Assembly: GCA_026874595.1 (NCBI GenBank)
Contig: CM049316.1
Location: 7,392,339-7,456,338, forward strand
Direction of reading: 5' to 3'
Length of the DNA: 64,000 bases
DNA from: Sipunculus nudus
Taxonomy: Eukaryota > Annelida > Sipuncula > Golfingiida > Sipunculidae
Each line of letters starts with the position of its first letter. Position 1 is the first letter of the stretch. The notes below the pieces were generated by a model. The model was not told the origin of the DNA. It searched no databases and worked only from the letters and a program-made list of their open reading frames with translations. Shown here piece after piece: positions 12,801 to 24,800 of this stretch. Both the position numbers and the translations under genes were made by a program.

Positions 12801-15800
12801 CTCAGTTGTTAGTTTGTCTACTGATTACAAGGAAGCTGATATAAGTAACAGAAATAATTGAAGATTCAAAGGATAGATTATTACACAAAAATATCAAATG
12901 TATTTCTTACTTATTGCATTGTAAGCTATTTATTCCCAAATGTAAACATTTTCATATGAACCAGTGTTAATTTCAATGTGAATCTCATTATTACAGTGGC
13001 ATTTTTTGTTTTACATCAATATTGAACAATACCTGGCCATGTTTAGTGGTTGCCTGTATTAATCTGTTACGGCTTCTCTTATTGGCACATGGGGTGTGTC
13101 CATAAGGTCCAGCTTATTGACACATGGGTGGACTGCAAATGCATGTATCTGTCACATTTCCTCTAGATGGCAGGGCATTCACCGGTGTGTCACTAACACC
13201 TCTACCATTATACCCAGTACCGTGTTCCAATAACGCCTGATGTTGCCGTAACTTTGGCAAGTCTTATTCACCATGAAAAGTTTTCGTTTTGGACTAATCA
13301 TGTGACTCCTTTAACTCTGACACTGGCGGCTGGAGTTGTGACAAAAGGCAGTGGCTTAAAGAAACTAGAATACGGGTAGTCGACAAGCGACTACGTGTAT
13401 CCGCCAAAATCAGAGAAGGACAGGTGAAGTGAGGCATGGATTGAGTGGCAAGGGGATATAGAGTTACATGTGTTAAATATTAGAATGGATCTCTGACACA
13501 TAAACATGATTGTAGGTGGCGCCACCTGTTATTTGAACGAGAAACTATCCAAGATATATACACATGCAAAATTTCATGTGGAAAAGTCAAACCACTGCAG
13601 AGATATGAGTGATTTTATCCCACAGCAGACAAACAGATGGACGCTGTGCCAAAATGTCTGCAGGTGGCGCCACAATTTTTGTTCATGTTATAAAGCTATC
13701 CAAGGGCTACATTTGTGTAAAAAAATTTTCCTGATTGGTTGAATGAGTCCGGAGATATAAGCATGGATGTCTACAGCGTGAACGTGAATGTAGGTGGTGC
13801 CACCTATCATAAAATCAAGAAAGCTATGCAGGATGTAGAAGCATGCTGAATTTCAGGTTATTTGGTCAAACCACTGCAAAGATATGAGTGATTTTAACCA
13901 AAGGCAGACAAACAGATGGACGCTGTGCAAAAATGGCTGCAGGTGGCGCCACCATTTTTGTGTATGTTATAAAGCTATCCAAGGGCTACATTAGTGTAAA
14001 TTTTTTTTCCTGATTGGTCAAACTGTTCCCGAGATATGAGCTTGGATGTCTGCAGTGTTAACGTGAATGTAGGTGGCGCCACCTGTCAGAAAATCAAGAA
14101 AGCTATCTAGGATGTATAGGCATGCCGAATTTTAGGTGAATTAGTCAAACCACTGCAGAGATATGAGTGATTTTAACCCCAGGCAAATTAACAAATGGAC
14201 ACTGTGCAAACATGGTTGCAGGTGGCGCCACCTTTTGTTGTGTATGTTATAAAGCTATCCTAGGGCTACATTTGTGTAAAAAATTTTTTCCAGATCGGTC
14301 AAACGGTTCCCGAGATATATGGGTTTATGTGTGGAGCATTAACGTGAATGTAGGTGGTGCCACCTGTCATAAAATCAAGAAAGCTATCTAGGATGTATAT
14401 GCATGCTGATTTTTAGGTGAATTTGTCAAACCACTGCAGAGATATGAGTGATTTTAACCCCAGGCAGATGAACAAATGGACACTGTGCAAACATGGTTGC
14501 AGGTGGCGCCACCTTTTGTTGTGTATGTTATAAAGCTATCCAAGGGCTACATTTGTGTAAAATTCTTTTCCGGATTGGTCAAACAGTTCCTGAGATATAT
14601 GGGTTTATGTGTGGAGCGTTAACATGAATGTAGGTGGCGCCACCTATCATAAAATTGAGAAAGCTATCTAGGATGTATACGCATGCTGAATTTGAGGTGA
14701 ATTAGTCAAACCACTGCAGAGATATGAGTGATTTTAACCCCAGGCAGATGAACAGATGGACACTGTGCAAACATTGTTGCAGGTGGCGCCACCTTTTGTT
14801 GTGTATGTTATAAAGCTATCCCAGGGCTACATTTGTGTAAAATTTTTTTCCGGATCGGTCAAACGGTTCCCGAGATATATGGGTTTATGTGTGGAAACAG
14901 ACGCACAAACGGACGCTGGGCAGAGACGAAAGGTCAGAGGTCAAGGTCACTTGGTTAGGCACCAGTTCACATGTGACCCGATAATTTGTGTAAGTTTCGG
15001 AAAAATCTGTTCAGTAGTCTCAGAGGAGTTCTCCAGAAACGAACGCGGCGGCGGCGGCGGCGGAACCCAGCAAATACATAGTATCCGCAAAACTTCGTTT
15101 TGGCGGATACAATTAATCCAGAAAAAAATATATGTGACAAGTACTTACACCTATTGTCAGGTATATATTCTTATAAAATAAATTTTTCTTAGGGGTATAC
15201 TAGTATGAGGCTTATAGAGGTGATAATGACATTGGGGAAGACAATTATTTATCTTGTTGTATCCGCCAAAACGAAGTTTTGCGGATACTATGTTTTTGAC
15301 CGGGTTCCGCCGCCGCCGCCGCGTTCGTTTCCGGAGAACTCCTCTGAGACTACTGGACAGATTTTTCCGTAACTTACACAAATTATCGGGTCACATGTGA
15401 ACTGGTGCCTAACCAAGTGACCTTGACCTCTGACCTTTCGTCTCTGCCCAGCGTCCGTTTGTGCGTCTGTTTCCACACATAAACCCATATATCTCGGGAA
15501 CCGTTTGACCAATCCCGAAAAAAAATTTACACAAATGTAGCCCTGGGATAGCTTTATAACATACACAACAAAAGGTGGTGCCACCTGCAACCATGTTTGC
15601 ACAGTGTCCATCTGTTCATCTGCCTGGGGTTAAAATCACTCATATCTCTGCAGTGGTTTGACTAATTCACCTAAAATTCGGCATGCATATACAACCTAGA
15701 TAGCTTTCTCGATTTTATGAAAGGTGGCGCCACCTACATTCACGTTAACGCTCCACACATAAACCCATATATCTCGGAACCGTTTGACCGATCCGGAAAT

Positions 15801-18800
15801 TTTTTTTACACAAATGTAGCCCTGGGATAGCTTTATAACATACACAACAAAAGGTGGCGCCACCTGCAACCATGTTTGCACAGTGTCCATTTGTTCATCT
15901 GCCTGGGGTTAAAATCACTCATATCTCTGCAGTGGTTTGACAAATTCACCTAAAAATCAGCATGCATATACATCCTAGATAGCTTTCTTGATTTATGACA
16001 GGTGGTGCCACCTACATTCACGTTAAAGCTCCACACATAAACCCATATATCTCGGGAACAGTTTGACTGATCCGGAAAAAAATTTTACACAAATGTAGCC
16101 CTGGGATAGCTTTATAACATACACAACAAAAGATGGCGCCAACTGCAACCATATTTGCACAGTGTCCATTTGTTCATCTGCCTGGGGTTAAAATCACTCA
16201 TATCTCTGCAGTGGTTTGACTAATTCACCTAAAATTCGGCATGCGTATACATCCTAGATAGCTTTCTTGATTTTATGACAGGTGGCGCCACCTACATTCA
16301 CGTTAACGCTGCAGACATCCAAGCTCATATCTCGGGAACCGTTTGACCAATCAGGAAAAAAAATTTACACAAATGTAGCCCTTGGATAGCTTTATAACGT
16401 GAACAAAAATGGTGGCGCCACCTGCAGCCATTTTTGCACAGCGTCCATCTGTTTGTCTGCTGTGGGATAAAATCACTCATATCTCTGCAGTGGTTTGACT
16501 TTTCCACATGAAATTTTGCATGTGTATATATCTTGGATATTTTCTCGTTCAAATAACAGGTGGCGCCACCTACAATCATGTTTATGTGGCACAGATCCAT
16601 TCAAATATTTAACACATGTAACTCTATATCCCCTTGCCACTCAATCCATGCCTCACTTCACCCGTCCTTCTCTGATTTTGGCGGATACACGTAGTCGCTT
16701 GTCGACTACCCGTATTTTAGTTTCAAAATTAAAATTATAAATAATTTTTAAAAAATTATATTTAGTTTATATATATACATGAATATATCATTTTTTATTA
16801 ATTATCAAATTTTATAATTATAATTGGTGAGTAATAAACAACTGGTGACACACATTGACCGGAGATATGTTCCTGACCTGGTATAAGAGACTTCCAAATC
16901 ACAGTACCGGGGACTGCCAAACATGATAACAGAGACTTCAAAATCGATGTAACTGAGAATTTCAGATTGTGTGTCAATAAGCACTCTGTTGTTATACCCT
17001 GTTATGAAACCTCTGTGCATGAGTGCACATTGACCTCTGTATTCAGACCTTGTTAAACAGGATCAATAAATAGGACCTGACCTGCTGAACATGCAGCCTT
17101 CATGAAGTCAGGTTCTCCTCATAGAAATGAGGGGACGGATTGGCTTTGTCAGCAACTAAGCTAGCCCTGCCTGGGCTTGAGTATTTGCGTTTACTAATAA
17201 AATGCTTAAAATAAAATTGTGATTCCATGTACCGATAGACTTGACTCAGTGCCAGCTCATATCACTAAAGCCCTGTAAAGTCTGTATGGTGAATCTCTGA
17301 GATTTGCATATTAAGGCGTCACAAGGCTCTTTGAGGCCCTGACTGTTCCCCTACATTTGCACATCAGGCTGTCACACCTAATGTGAATGGCATTGTTGCT
17401 ATGAGAATGCCAACAGCGGTCCCACAGCTGGACCAGCTTGGTAACTTTTACACTTAAATCATGTTTTCAGGTAGTCTAGACATGGACCTTCGAGGCCTAT
17501 GAACAAATATTATGGTCCACAATGTAAGTCCACATTGTAGACGCTATCGCAACAATTTTGTAATGACAGGTCCAGTAAAATTCCCTCTGCCGATGTGACA
17601 GGTACAGCTGGCAGCATTTGTGTGAACCTTTGTATTAACTGCCAAATTGCCTTTGCAAATTGTGATTGTTTCAGTCGGCCGGTAATTTTGACTGCACTCC
17701 TTGCGTGTGCACCTGACTATGTCATGCTGATTGGCTGAGCCAGAGTTTGTTAGGCCTACATTATGTTTAAACAGGCGCACTTTGAAGAGTGGTGGTCCGA
17801 TAAACTTTAACATTGAGGCTGGGGGTTATAGTGTTTTAGTCTCGCTGAACTCAACATAAGTGACAGCCTAAAAATATTAAGACTGATTAAATGGGAATAT
17901 TAGTAGCCAACTGGAAGCCAATGACTAAATGAATCATGTTGGTTTTAAAAATAATTCTGGGAAAGACCACTGCTTATGTCACTGGAAAAGACCTTAGTTC
18001 TTCTAGGCATTGATGTGTGGCACTGACCATCCCATAATCACTGAAATTTACCAGTCAATGAATAGTCAGCCAGAGAGAAGTACTTTGCTGCAAGGTGGGA
18101 GTACCTGTTCTAAGCTTTGTGACACAGCAAAGTTTGATGACTGTCTGTGGGAGGAATTAGGTTTTAACCATTACATGAACTAGGCCAGTCTACAACTTAG
18201 CATTCTTGGAATAATTTTAAAGCCAGCTGTTAACATGCCTTATTTGAACGTGTTAATTTTTGTAAGGCTGCATCTTCTTTCCTGAAATTTGAAACACAAA
18301 TTGTTTCTTCAAAAATTTGGAATGAGTTCAATAACTGATGACCTTGCCTTCAATTTCAAGGTCAAGTCTGTGGAAATGTACAAATTTTGTGAACCCTATA
18401 AATTTTAAGTATTTCACATTTTTGACTTCAAATGTTGTACACAACTTGTTTCAACATGTTTCAACAAAGTTCTTGGACAGATCGAAAACTAGCAACCTTG
18501 ACCAGGATCTTCAAGGTCAAATAAGCATAATTATAGTTATTGTCTGTTGGATATCTTGTGAAAGCAATAAATTATGAAGGGCAGCATATTTTTCCCCCTA
18601 TATTTGAAAAAAATTGTTCTGACCAAAATCTGGAACGAGTTCCAAAACTGATGACCTTGACCTTTATCTTAAAGGTCAGATCTGCTAATATGTAAAATTT
18701 TGGTAAACCCCATTACTCTTGAACTGTTTCACATTTTGTCATTAAATTTGGTACATTTCTTGTTTCAATGAAGTTCTTGGATGAGTTCGACAACTGGTGA

Positions 18801-21800
18801 CCTTGACCAGGGTCTTCAAGGTCAAATAATCTGAATTATAGTCAATGTCTTGTAAACAGAATAACTTATGAAGTATTGTGTATTTTTCCCTCAGATTCAA
18901 CACACAAGTCGTTTCCACTGAGTTCTTGGAATAATAAAGGTACTGGTGACCTTGATCTTCAAGGTCAAATCTGGGCAATTCTAGAATTATTGGGACCCCC
19001 ATAACTTTGGAAGTACTGAAGATTTTTTTCTTCAAGTTTGACACACCAGTTCTTTCTGCCAAAATCTCAGAGGAGTTTGAAAACTGTTGCGTGTTTTATA
19101 CTTTCACACAAACAATAAGACTCAGATTCAGTTGACACGAACATCTATATTCATCAAATTACATTTCTGAACTAAGCGGGCGGCTGGGGCCGCTTGCGAG
19201 AGTGATGCTGTGGCTTACGGTAATTACTAGGCTCGCTTATGTAAACAAAGCCAACTGTTATTAATGTTAATTTTGATATACGTAACATCTCCCTTTCTAA
19301 AAGAACAAAAAAAATAAAAGCTTTGGGTTATTTGAAATGAATGAAGACCACATATGATCTTGGTGTTTTGGTAATGCTTCTCATAGTACAACTTGGTATG
19401 AGGTTCTGTTAATAGCAATTAGTATGTTTATGATGTACAGTTCCGGTTGTACATGAAAGAATTATTTTTAATTACTAATAAAGGATTTTGAGTTCTTACT
19501 ATGCAAAGTCTTTCTGTGATAAAAATTTACTTATGAATTAAACAGTCTTTGTAAGCACTTTATCTTCACTTTGCCCCAGGGTCAACCCGGAGTCCAACAG
19601 GCAGTTTTATTGTTCGCCCCCTGGAGGTTTTCTTGGTCACTGTCTCCATCTCTGTTTCCTGGGCATCTCTGCTAGCCTGGGATATCTCCTCCTCAGGCTT
19701 GTTAGAGCAACTTTCCGTACCTTTGTTGTCGGCTATATCCTCTGTTCTTTTGTTAGTGGATTTTTTCTGTGTGTCCCCGTTTTCATCCGCGTCTATTGGT
19801 GCACCATTATCATCGTATGCTTCGTGTTCAGGTATGGCTATAAGATGCTGTCTTGTTCTCCTTAATATTCTCCCATCGTTTCGCGTGATCTCATAGCTTT
19901 TGCCTTTCAGATGTCGATTGACCTTTCTTGGGGACCATTCAATCTGACCATGTCCTGGTTGTATCATCACACTATCTCCAGGTGATAGTGATTTCAAATT
20001 GTGTTTATGTGTGTGTCTGTCTGCTGCTTTGGCCCTTTTAGCTTCCAGGATGTGTTTCTCGTTTGAGTGATGTTTAGGTTTCAAAGCATCATCTGTTGTT
20101 GGGACTAATGTTTGGGTCCTTCTTCCCATAAGTCTTTGTGATGGGCTGGATTGTGTCCCCTCAGTTGGGGTATTCCGTATGTTAAGCAAACCAATATAAG
20201 GATCCTCCCTCGTTTTGAGACATTTTCGCCACATTCTTTTTACTGTTTTAACGGCTGCCTCCGCTGCCCCATTGGCTTGGCTGTGACCTGGACTGGATGT
20301 TTCATGGAGGAAGTCCCATTCTGCAGCGAACTTTGCAAACTCTCGCGACGAAAATTGGGGCCCATTGTCGCTCATCACTTTAACAGGTACCCCATGTCTT
20401 GCGAAGTGTGGTTTCAGTTTTGTTATGACTTCTTCAGTGATGGATTGTTCTAAAGGGTCCACCTCTATGTAAATGTCTACTGTTACCAAGTAATCTTGGT
20501 TAGCTAGTGTAAAAATGTCTGTGGATATGTGTTTAAAGAGAACTCGGGTAACTCATTCATGATAAGCGGCTCTGTCTGTTGTCAGTCCTTGTACAGCGCA
20601 CATGTTTTACACCCTTCTACGTACTGTCTTATGTCAGCTGACATACCTGGCCAAAATATGAGTTGTCTGGCTCTGCGCAAGCATGAATTTATGCCTTGGT
20701 GTCCCGCATGTACTTTCTTTTTCATGTCTCTTCTCATGCCAGCTGGTGTAACAACTCTCTCTCCTCTGAGTATGAGTCCATCTTGTATGGTCAGTTCATC
20801 TCGATAATCGAAGAACGGCGTGACAGTGGAGTTTAGGGTGGTCTTGTTGTCAGGCCACCCTTTCATTATGATTTCCTTCAATGCTTGCATATCATCGTCA
20901 GCTGCTGTTGCTACTCTGAGCTCATGACGGCGATTCCTGTTGAGTGGGGTGTAATACACTTGACGAATGGACTCTTCATTGGATTTGTCCACAGGTGATC
21001 GTGATAGCATGTCGGCCACTGGGATGGCCTTCCCCTGTTTGTATTCTAGTTCAAAATTGTATTCTTGACACTTCAAGAGAAGGTTTTGTAGTCGTCGTGG
21101 TGCCTTGGCGAGGGGCTTTTTCCTTATGGACACAAGGGGCTTGTGATCCGTAATGACTGTGACATGTCGCCCATAGGTGTAGTGGTGGAACTTGGTGAGG
21201 CCATATGTCACCGCCAGCATTTCCTTTTCTATTTGGGCATATCGCCGCTCTGTTTCCGTAAGTGTCCTACTGGCGAACGCGATTGGTCTCCCCTCTTGAA
21301 ATATAGCTGAGCCAAGGCCTTATTCACTTGCGTCATTTTCGATCACTAGCGACTTTGAAGGATGGTAGAAAGCTAGCACTGGTCTCTCAGTGATGAGTTT
21401 CTTGACCTTGTCGTAGGTCTCTTGTTGTGAATTAGCCCACTGGAACGGAACATCTTTTTTCAGGAGGTCTAAGAGAGGCTTGAGGATTTGGCTGAGATTA
21501 GGTAAGAATTTTGCCATATAGTTCACACAACCAACAAATCTTCTGAGTTCATTCACATTTTGGGGTTCCTTCATCTGAGTGATAGCTTTAACTTTTTCAG
21601 GGTCTGATTGCAGCCCGTTTTCGGTCACTACATGTCCCATGAAAGCTATTTTCTTTGTTCGCAGTTCGAACTTATCTATGTTCAGTTTGATTCCTATCAT
21701 GGAGCAATGCTCAAGAAAGGCTCTCAAATGTTTGTCATGTTGTTCGACGTCCTTACCATGTATGATGACATCGTCTGCAATGCATAAAATCCCTGGGACC

Positions 21801-24800
21801 CCTTCAAGCGCTTCTGCGAGTTTTCGCTGGAATATTTCTGCCGAAACCGATATTCCAAAGGGTAGTCTTTTCCATCTATAGTGACCGTGGCATGTCTGAA
21901 ATGTGGTCAGGAAGCTTGATTCTTCCTCAAGTTCAACATGCCAATATCCTGACGATAGATCTGCTTTTGAGAAAACACGACTTTGACCTAGCTCATGTAT
22001 TTTCTATTCAAGGACTGGCAATGTCTGGTGCTCTCGTATCAAGACTTTATTGAGCTCTGGTGGATCAAGGCACACCCTTAAGTCACCATTTCTTTTGTAT
22101 TGCCACACCGGTTGACTAAGCCATTTAGTTGGTTCTTTCACTTTATCTAGGACATCAAGCTTTTCAAGTCTGTCCAACTCTTTTTTGTATTTGTCTCGTA
22201 TGGCTACTGGAGTTCGGCGCAAAGGCATTATCACTGGTACCGCATCGTCTTTTACCCTGAGCTTGATCTTTCCGGGCAATTTGCCCAACTTCCCGTCTAA
22301 AACCGGTGACTGCATCGGTTGGTTAAGCTGCACATTTTCTTTAACAATGGATAATCTCTCTATGTTCCTTTCTAGTACTTTCACTAAATTCATGTCAAGT
22401 GCAGTCTTCAGGCCTATGAGAGGAGTCAGACCCATGTTATCGTCAACCACTGTGAAGGGTAGGCTGTATTTCTTTTTGTTCTTTGGATTCCGTACCGCGC
22501 ATCTGCATGTGCCAATTGAAGTGTATGTGCTGTCATTCCACATATTAAGTTTCTTTTTCTTTGGCTCAATTGATTTGGCATATTTCTTTGGTAATGTATT
22601 ACAGGACGCTCCTGTTTCTATTTCAAATACTACTTCTGACCCTTCTACGATCAGAAAACATTCTAATCTCTCAGTTCCATTGGATTTTAGCGTTTTGAGC
22701 CATTCTTCTTCAGACTCTGTCCCACTAACTTTCTGATTTTTGTGTGATGATCGGACAGTATTTAACCATTCATCATCTGAAGATTCTTCTGAACTGACAT
22801 ATTCTCTTTCACAGATTTGTTTAAGTCTTTCTGAGCGACATTTTGATGCAAAGTGGTTCTTCTTTTGGCACTTATTGCATGTTTTTCCCCATGCAGGGCA
22901 CGCTTCTTTCCTCATCCTGTGAATTGACCCGCAAAATTTGCATTCTTTATGCACCTGCCTAGGTTTGTCCTCATAGGTCTCTTTTGCTTCTGCCTGTGGC
23001 CCCTTTTTTCGCTGTCTGTACTTTTGATTGGGTCTGACAACATTCACAGTTTCATCTTGCAGTGCACTGGTCTGCATAGTTGCACTTTCAGCAGTTTTAC
23101 ATATGTCAACACATTTTGTGAGGCAGAGTTGCCTTTCCTTTAAGAGGTCCATTCTGGTTCTTGGGTCTCTTATGCCCAGAACTATTCTATCACGGAGCAT
23201 TGAGTCAATGCAATCCTCACAATAGTTACAGGTTTTCACTAATGATCGTAGCTCTGCATAGAATGTCTCAAAAGTCTCACCTTCTGCTTGACATCTTTTG
23301 TTGAAGACATATTTCTCGTATGTTTCATTTATTTTCCCAACGCTGAATTTTTCAAAGGCCTCAATTATGTCTTTAACGGTCCTTGTGGTCTCATCAGTGG
23401 CAAATTTAAAGCCATTGTACACTCTCAGGGCATCATCAGCAAGACAGTTAATGAGAAGTGCAATTTGTATTTCACATGGTTGTCTGTCAAGTTTAGACAG
23501 AACTGCGTACGTGTGCCAGCGCTGTTTAAATATCTTCCAATTTTCTATTGGGGTCGATCCCAACGTTAGCGGTTGTGGGGGCCTGATGCCCGGAAATGGG
23601 GTATTGTCATCTGCGTCTGACATCACTAGTCTCTCAAGTTCATCAATTACACGGTATAGTGACAATATTCAAGAGGTACACTCACCAAAGTTCGTTTCCG
23701 CGACGAATATTCACGACTAATCCCCTTGTAATGTCAGTAATATCACACTATCCTGTGTTATCACTCAGCCGCGGCAATGCCGCGCCGGTTGTCCTTTCCG
23801 TGAAAAGTCAGTTTGTTTTCTCGATACTACAGAAATCTGATGGTTTATGCACTGTTCCTGGAATGGATTATACTTCCGTGATCCATTCCTCCACTGCTGC
23901 CAGCATGTTGCGTGTTTTATACTTTCACACAAACAATAAGACTCAGATTCAGTTGACACGAACATCTATATTCATCAAATTACATTTCTGAACTAAGTGG
24001 GCGGCTGGGGCCGCTTGCAAGAGTGATGCTGTCGCTTACGGTAATTACTAGGCTCGCTTATGTAAACAAAGCCAACTGTTATCAATGTTAATTTTAATAT
24101 ACGTAACAAAAACCAGTGATCTTGAAGGTCAAATCTGCTAATGTCTAGAAACACTGTTTTGAGATAGTGCATTTTTTTGCCCCTCATGTTTTGGGATGGC
24201 CCATAGGGAGGAAACTTGTATCTGTTTTTGCATTATATTTCCTATGGGAGACATTGACATAATTTACAATAAGTATGAAGAAACTTGATAGGGATTCCAG
24301 TCTGAAGGTATTTGTTGATTTCCCATGGAGGGACCTGTTGGATTATTACCAGCTATCCAGCTTACATCATGACTCTTACAAAAGAACAATGTAAAAACAT
24401 GGTTTGTGGAGCTGCTTGTATAGGTTCCTAGAAAGCATATCACACCTGTTGATACACCACTGATGTTTTTCATAGGTTGTTAATTAGTACAGGGGTATTG
24501 GTGACCTGTAGATAACAGGCTGTTGATTGCGGGGTGTAATGGTTAGGTTTGCTAGACTTGTGACCACAAGGTTGTGGGATCATGTCCTGTTATGACTGCC
24601 TTCCACACTCAGCTCCCAACCAAAGTCATTTTCACAAGGGTGCACTCTCTCCACCCAGAAGTGAATGGGTACTGGTTGGGTAGCAGAATAATTTAGAATA
24701 AAAATTCCTCTTGTGCCTGTTATGGCTTTTTTGGTTTATGCTCCCTGCATTGAGCTGATAAAAGCTAAGAGAATAAAACTGGCTGAACGACCAGGAAGGC

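Larger units (their letters stand above)
19085..24108 (-). mobile_element. Ty3/Gypsy LTR retrotransposon, inactivated, complete with LTRs and TSD
   Basis: A 5024-bp element on the minus strand is bounded by 203-bp LTRs (TG...CA) and a 5-bp target duplication AAAAC (19080-19084 and 24109-24113). The domain order protease, reverse transcriptase, RNase H, integrase identifies Ty3/Gypsy rather than Copia. The gag CX2C-type knuckle and RT motif suggest the Mag-like group (inference). A candidate primer-binding site begins TGGCAGCAGTGG 3 nt inside the 5' LTR (23902 downward). A polypurine tract (AGAAAGGGAGA read on the minus strand, 19288-19298) borders the 3' LTR. The LTRs differ at 5 of 203 positions, so the insertion is fairly recent. 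It sits antisense in RANBP9 intron 1. Confidence 0.93.

Noticed and set aside
13514-14800. Regularly spaced palindromes resembling a CRISPR array
   Set aside because: Eukaryotic context, spacing of about 140 bp, and the intervening sequences are themselves repeats rather than unique spacers.
14756-15181. 141-codon frame and similar peptides (15288-15611, 13506-13742, 16325-16600)
   Set aside because: These are translations of the Helitron-like cores and 5' region, recurring in both orientations, with no domain and no separate conservation.
22185-22736. 183-codon plus-strand frame across the gag-protease region
   Set aside because: Antisense shadow of the Gypsy gag-pol on the minus strand; no recognised domain.
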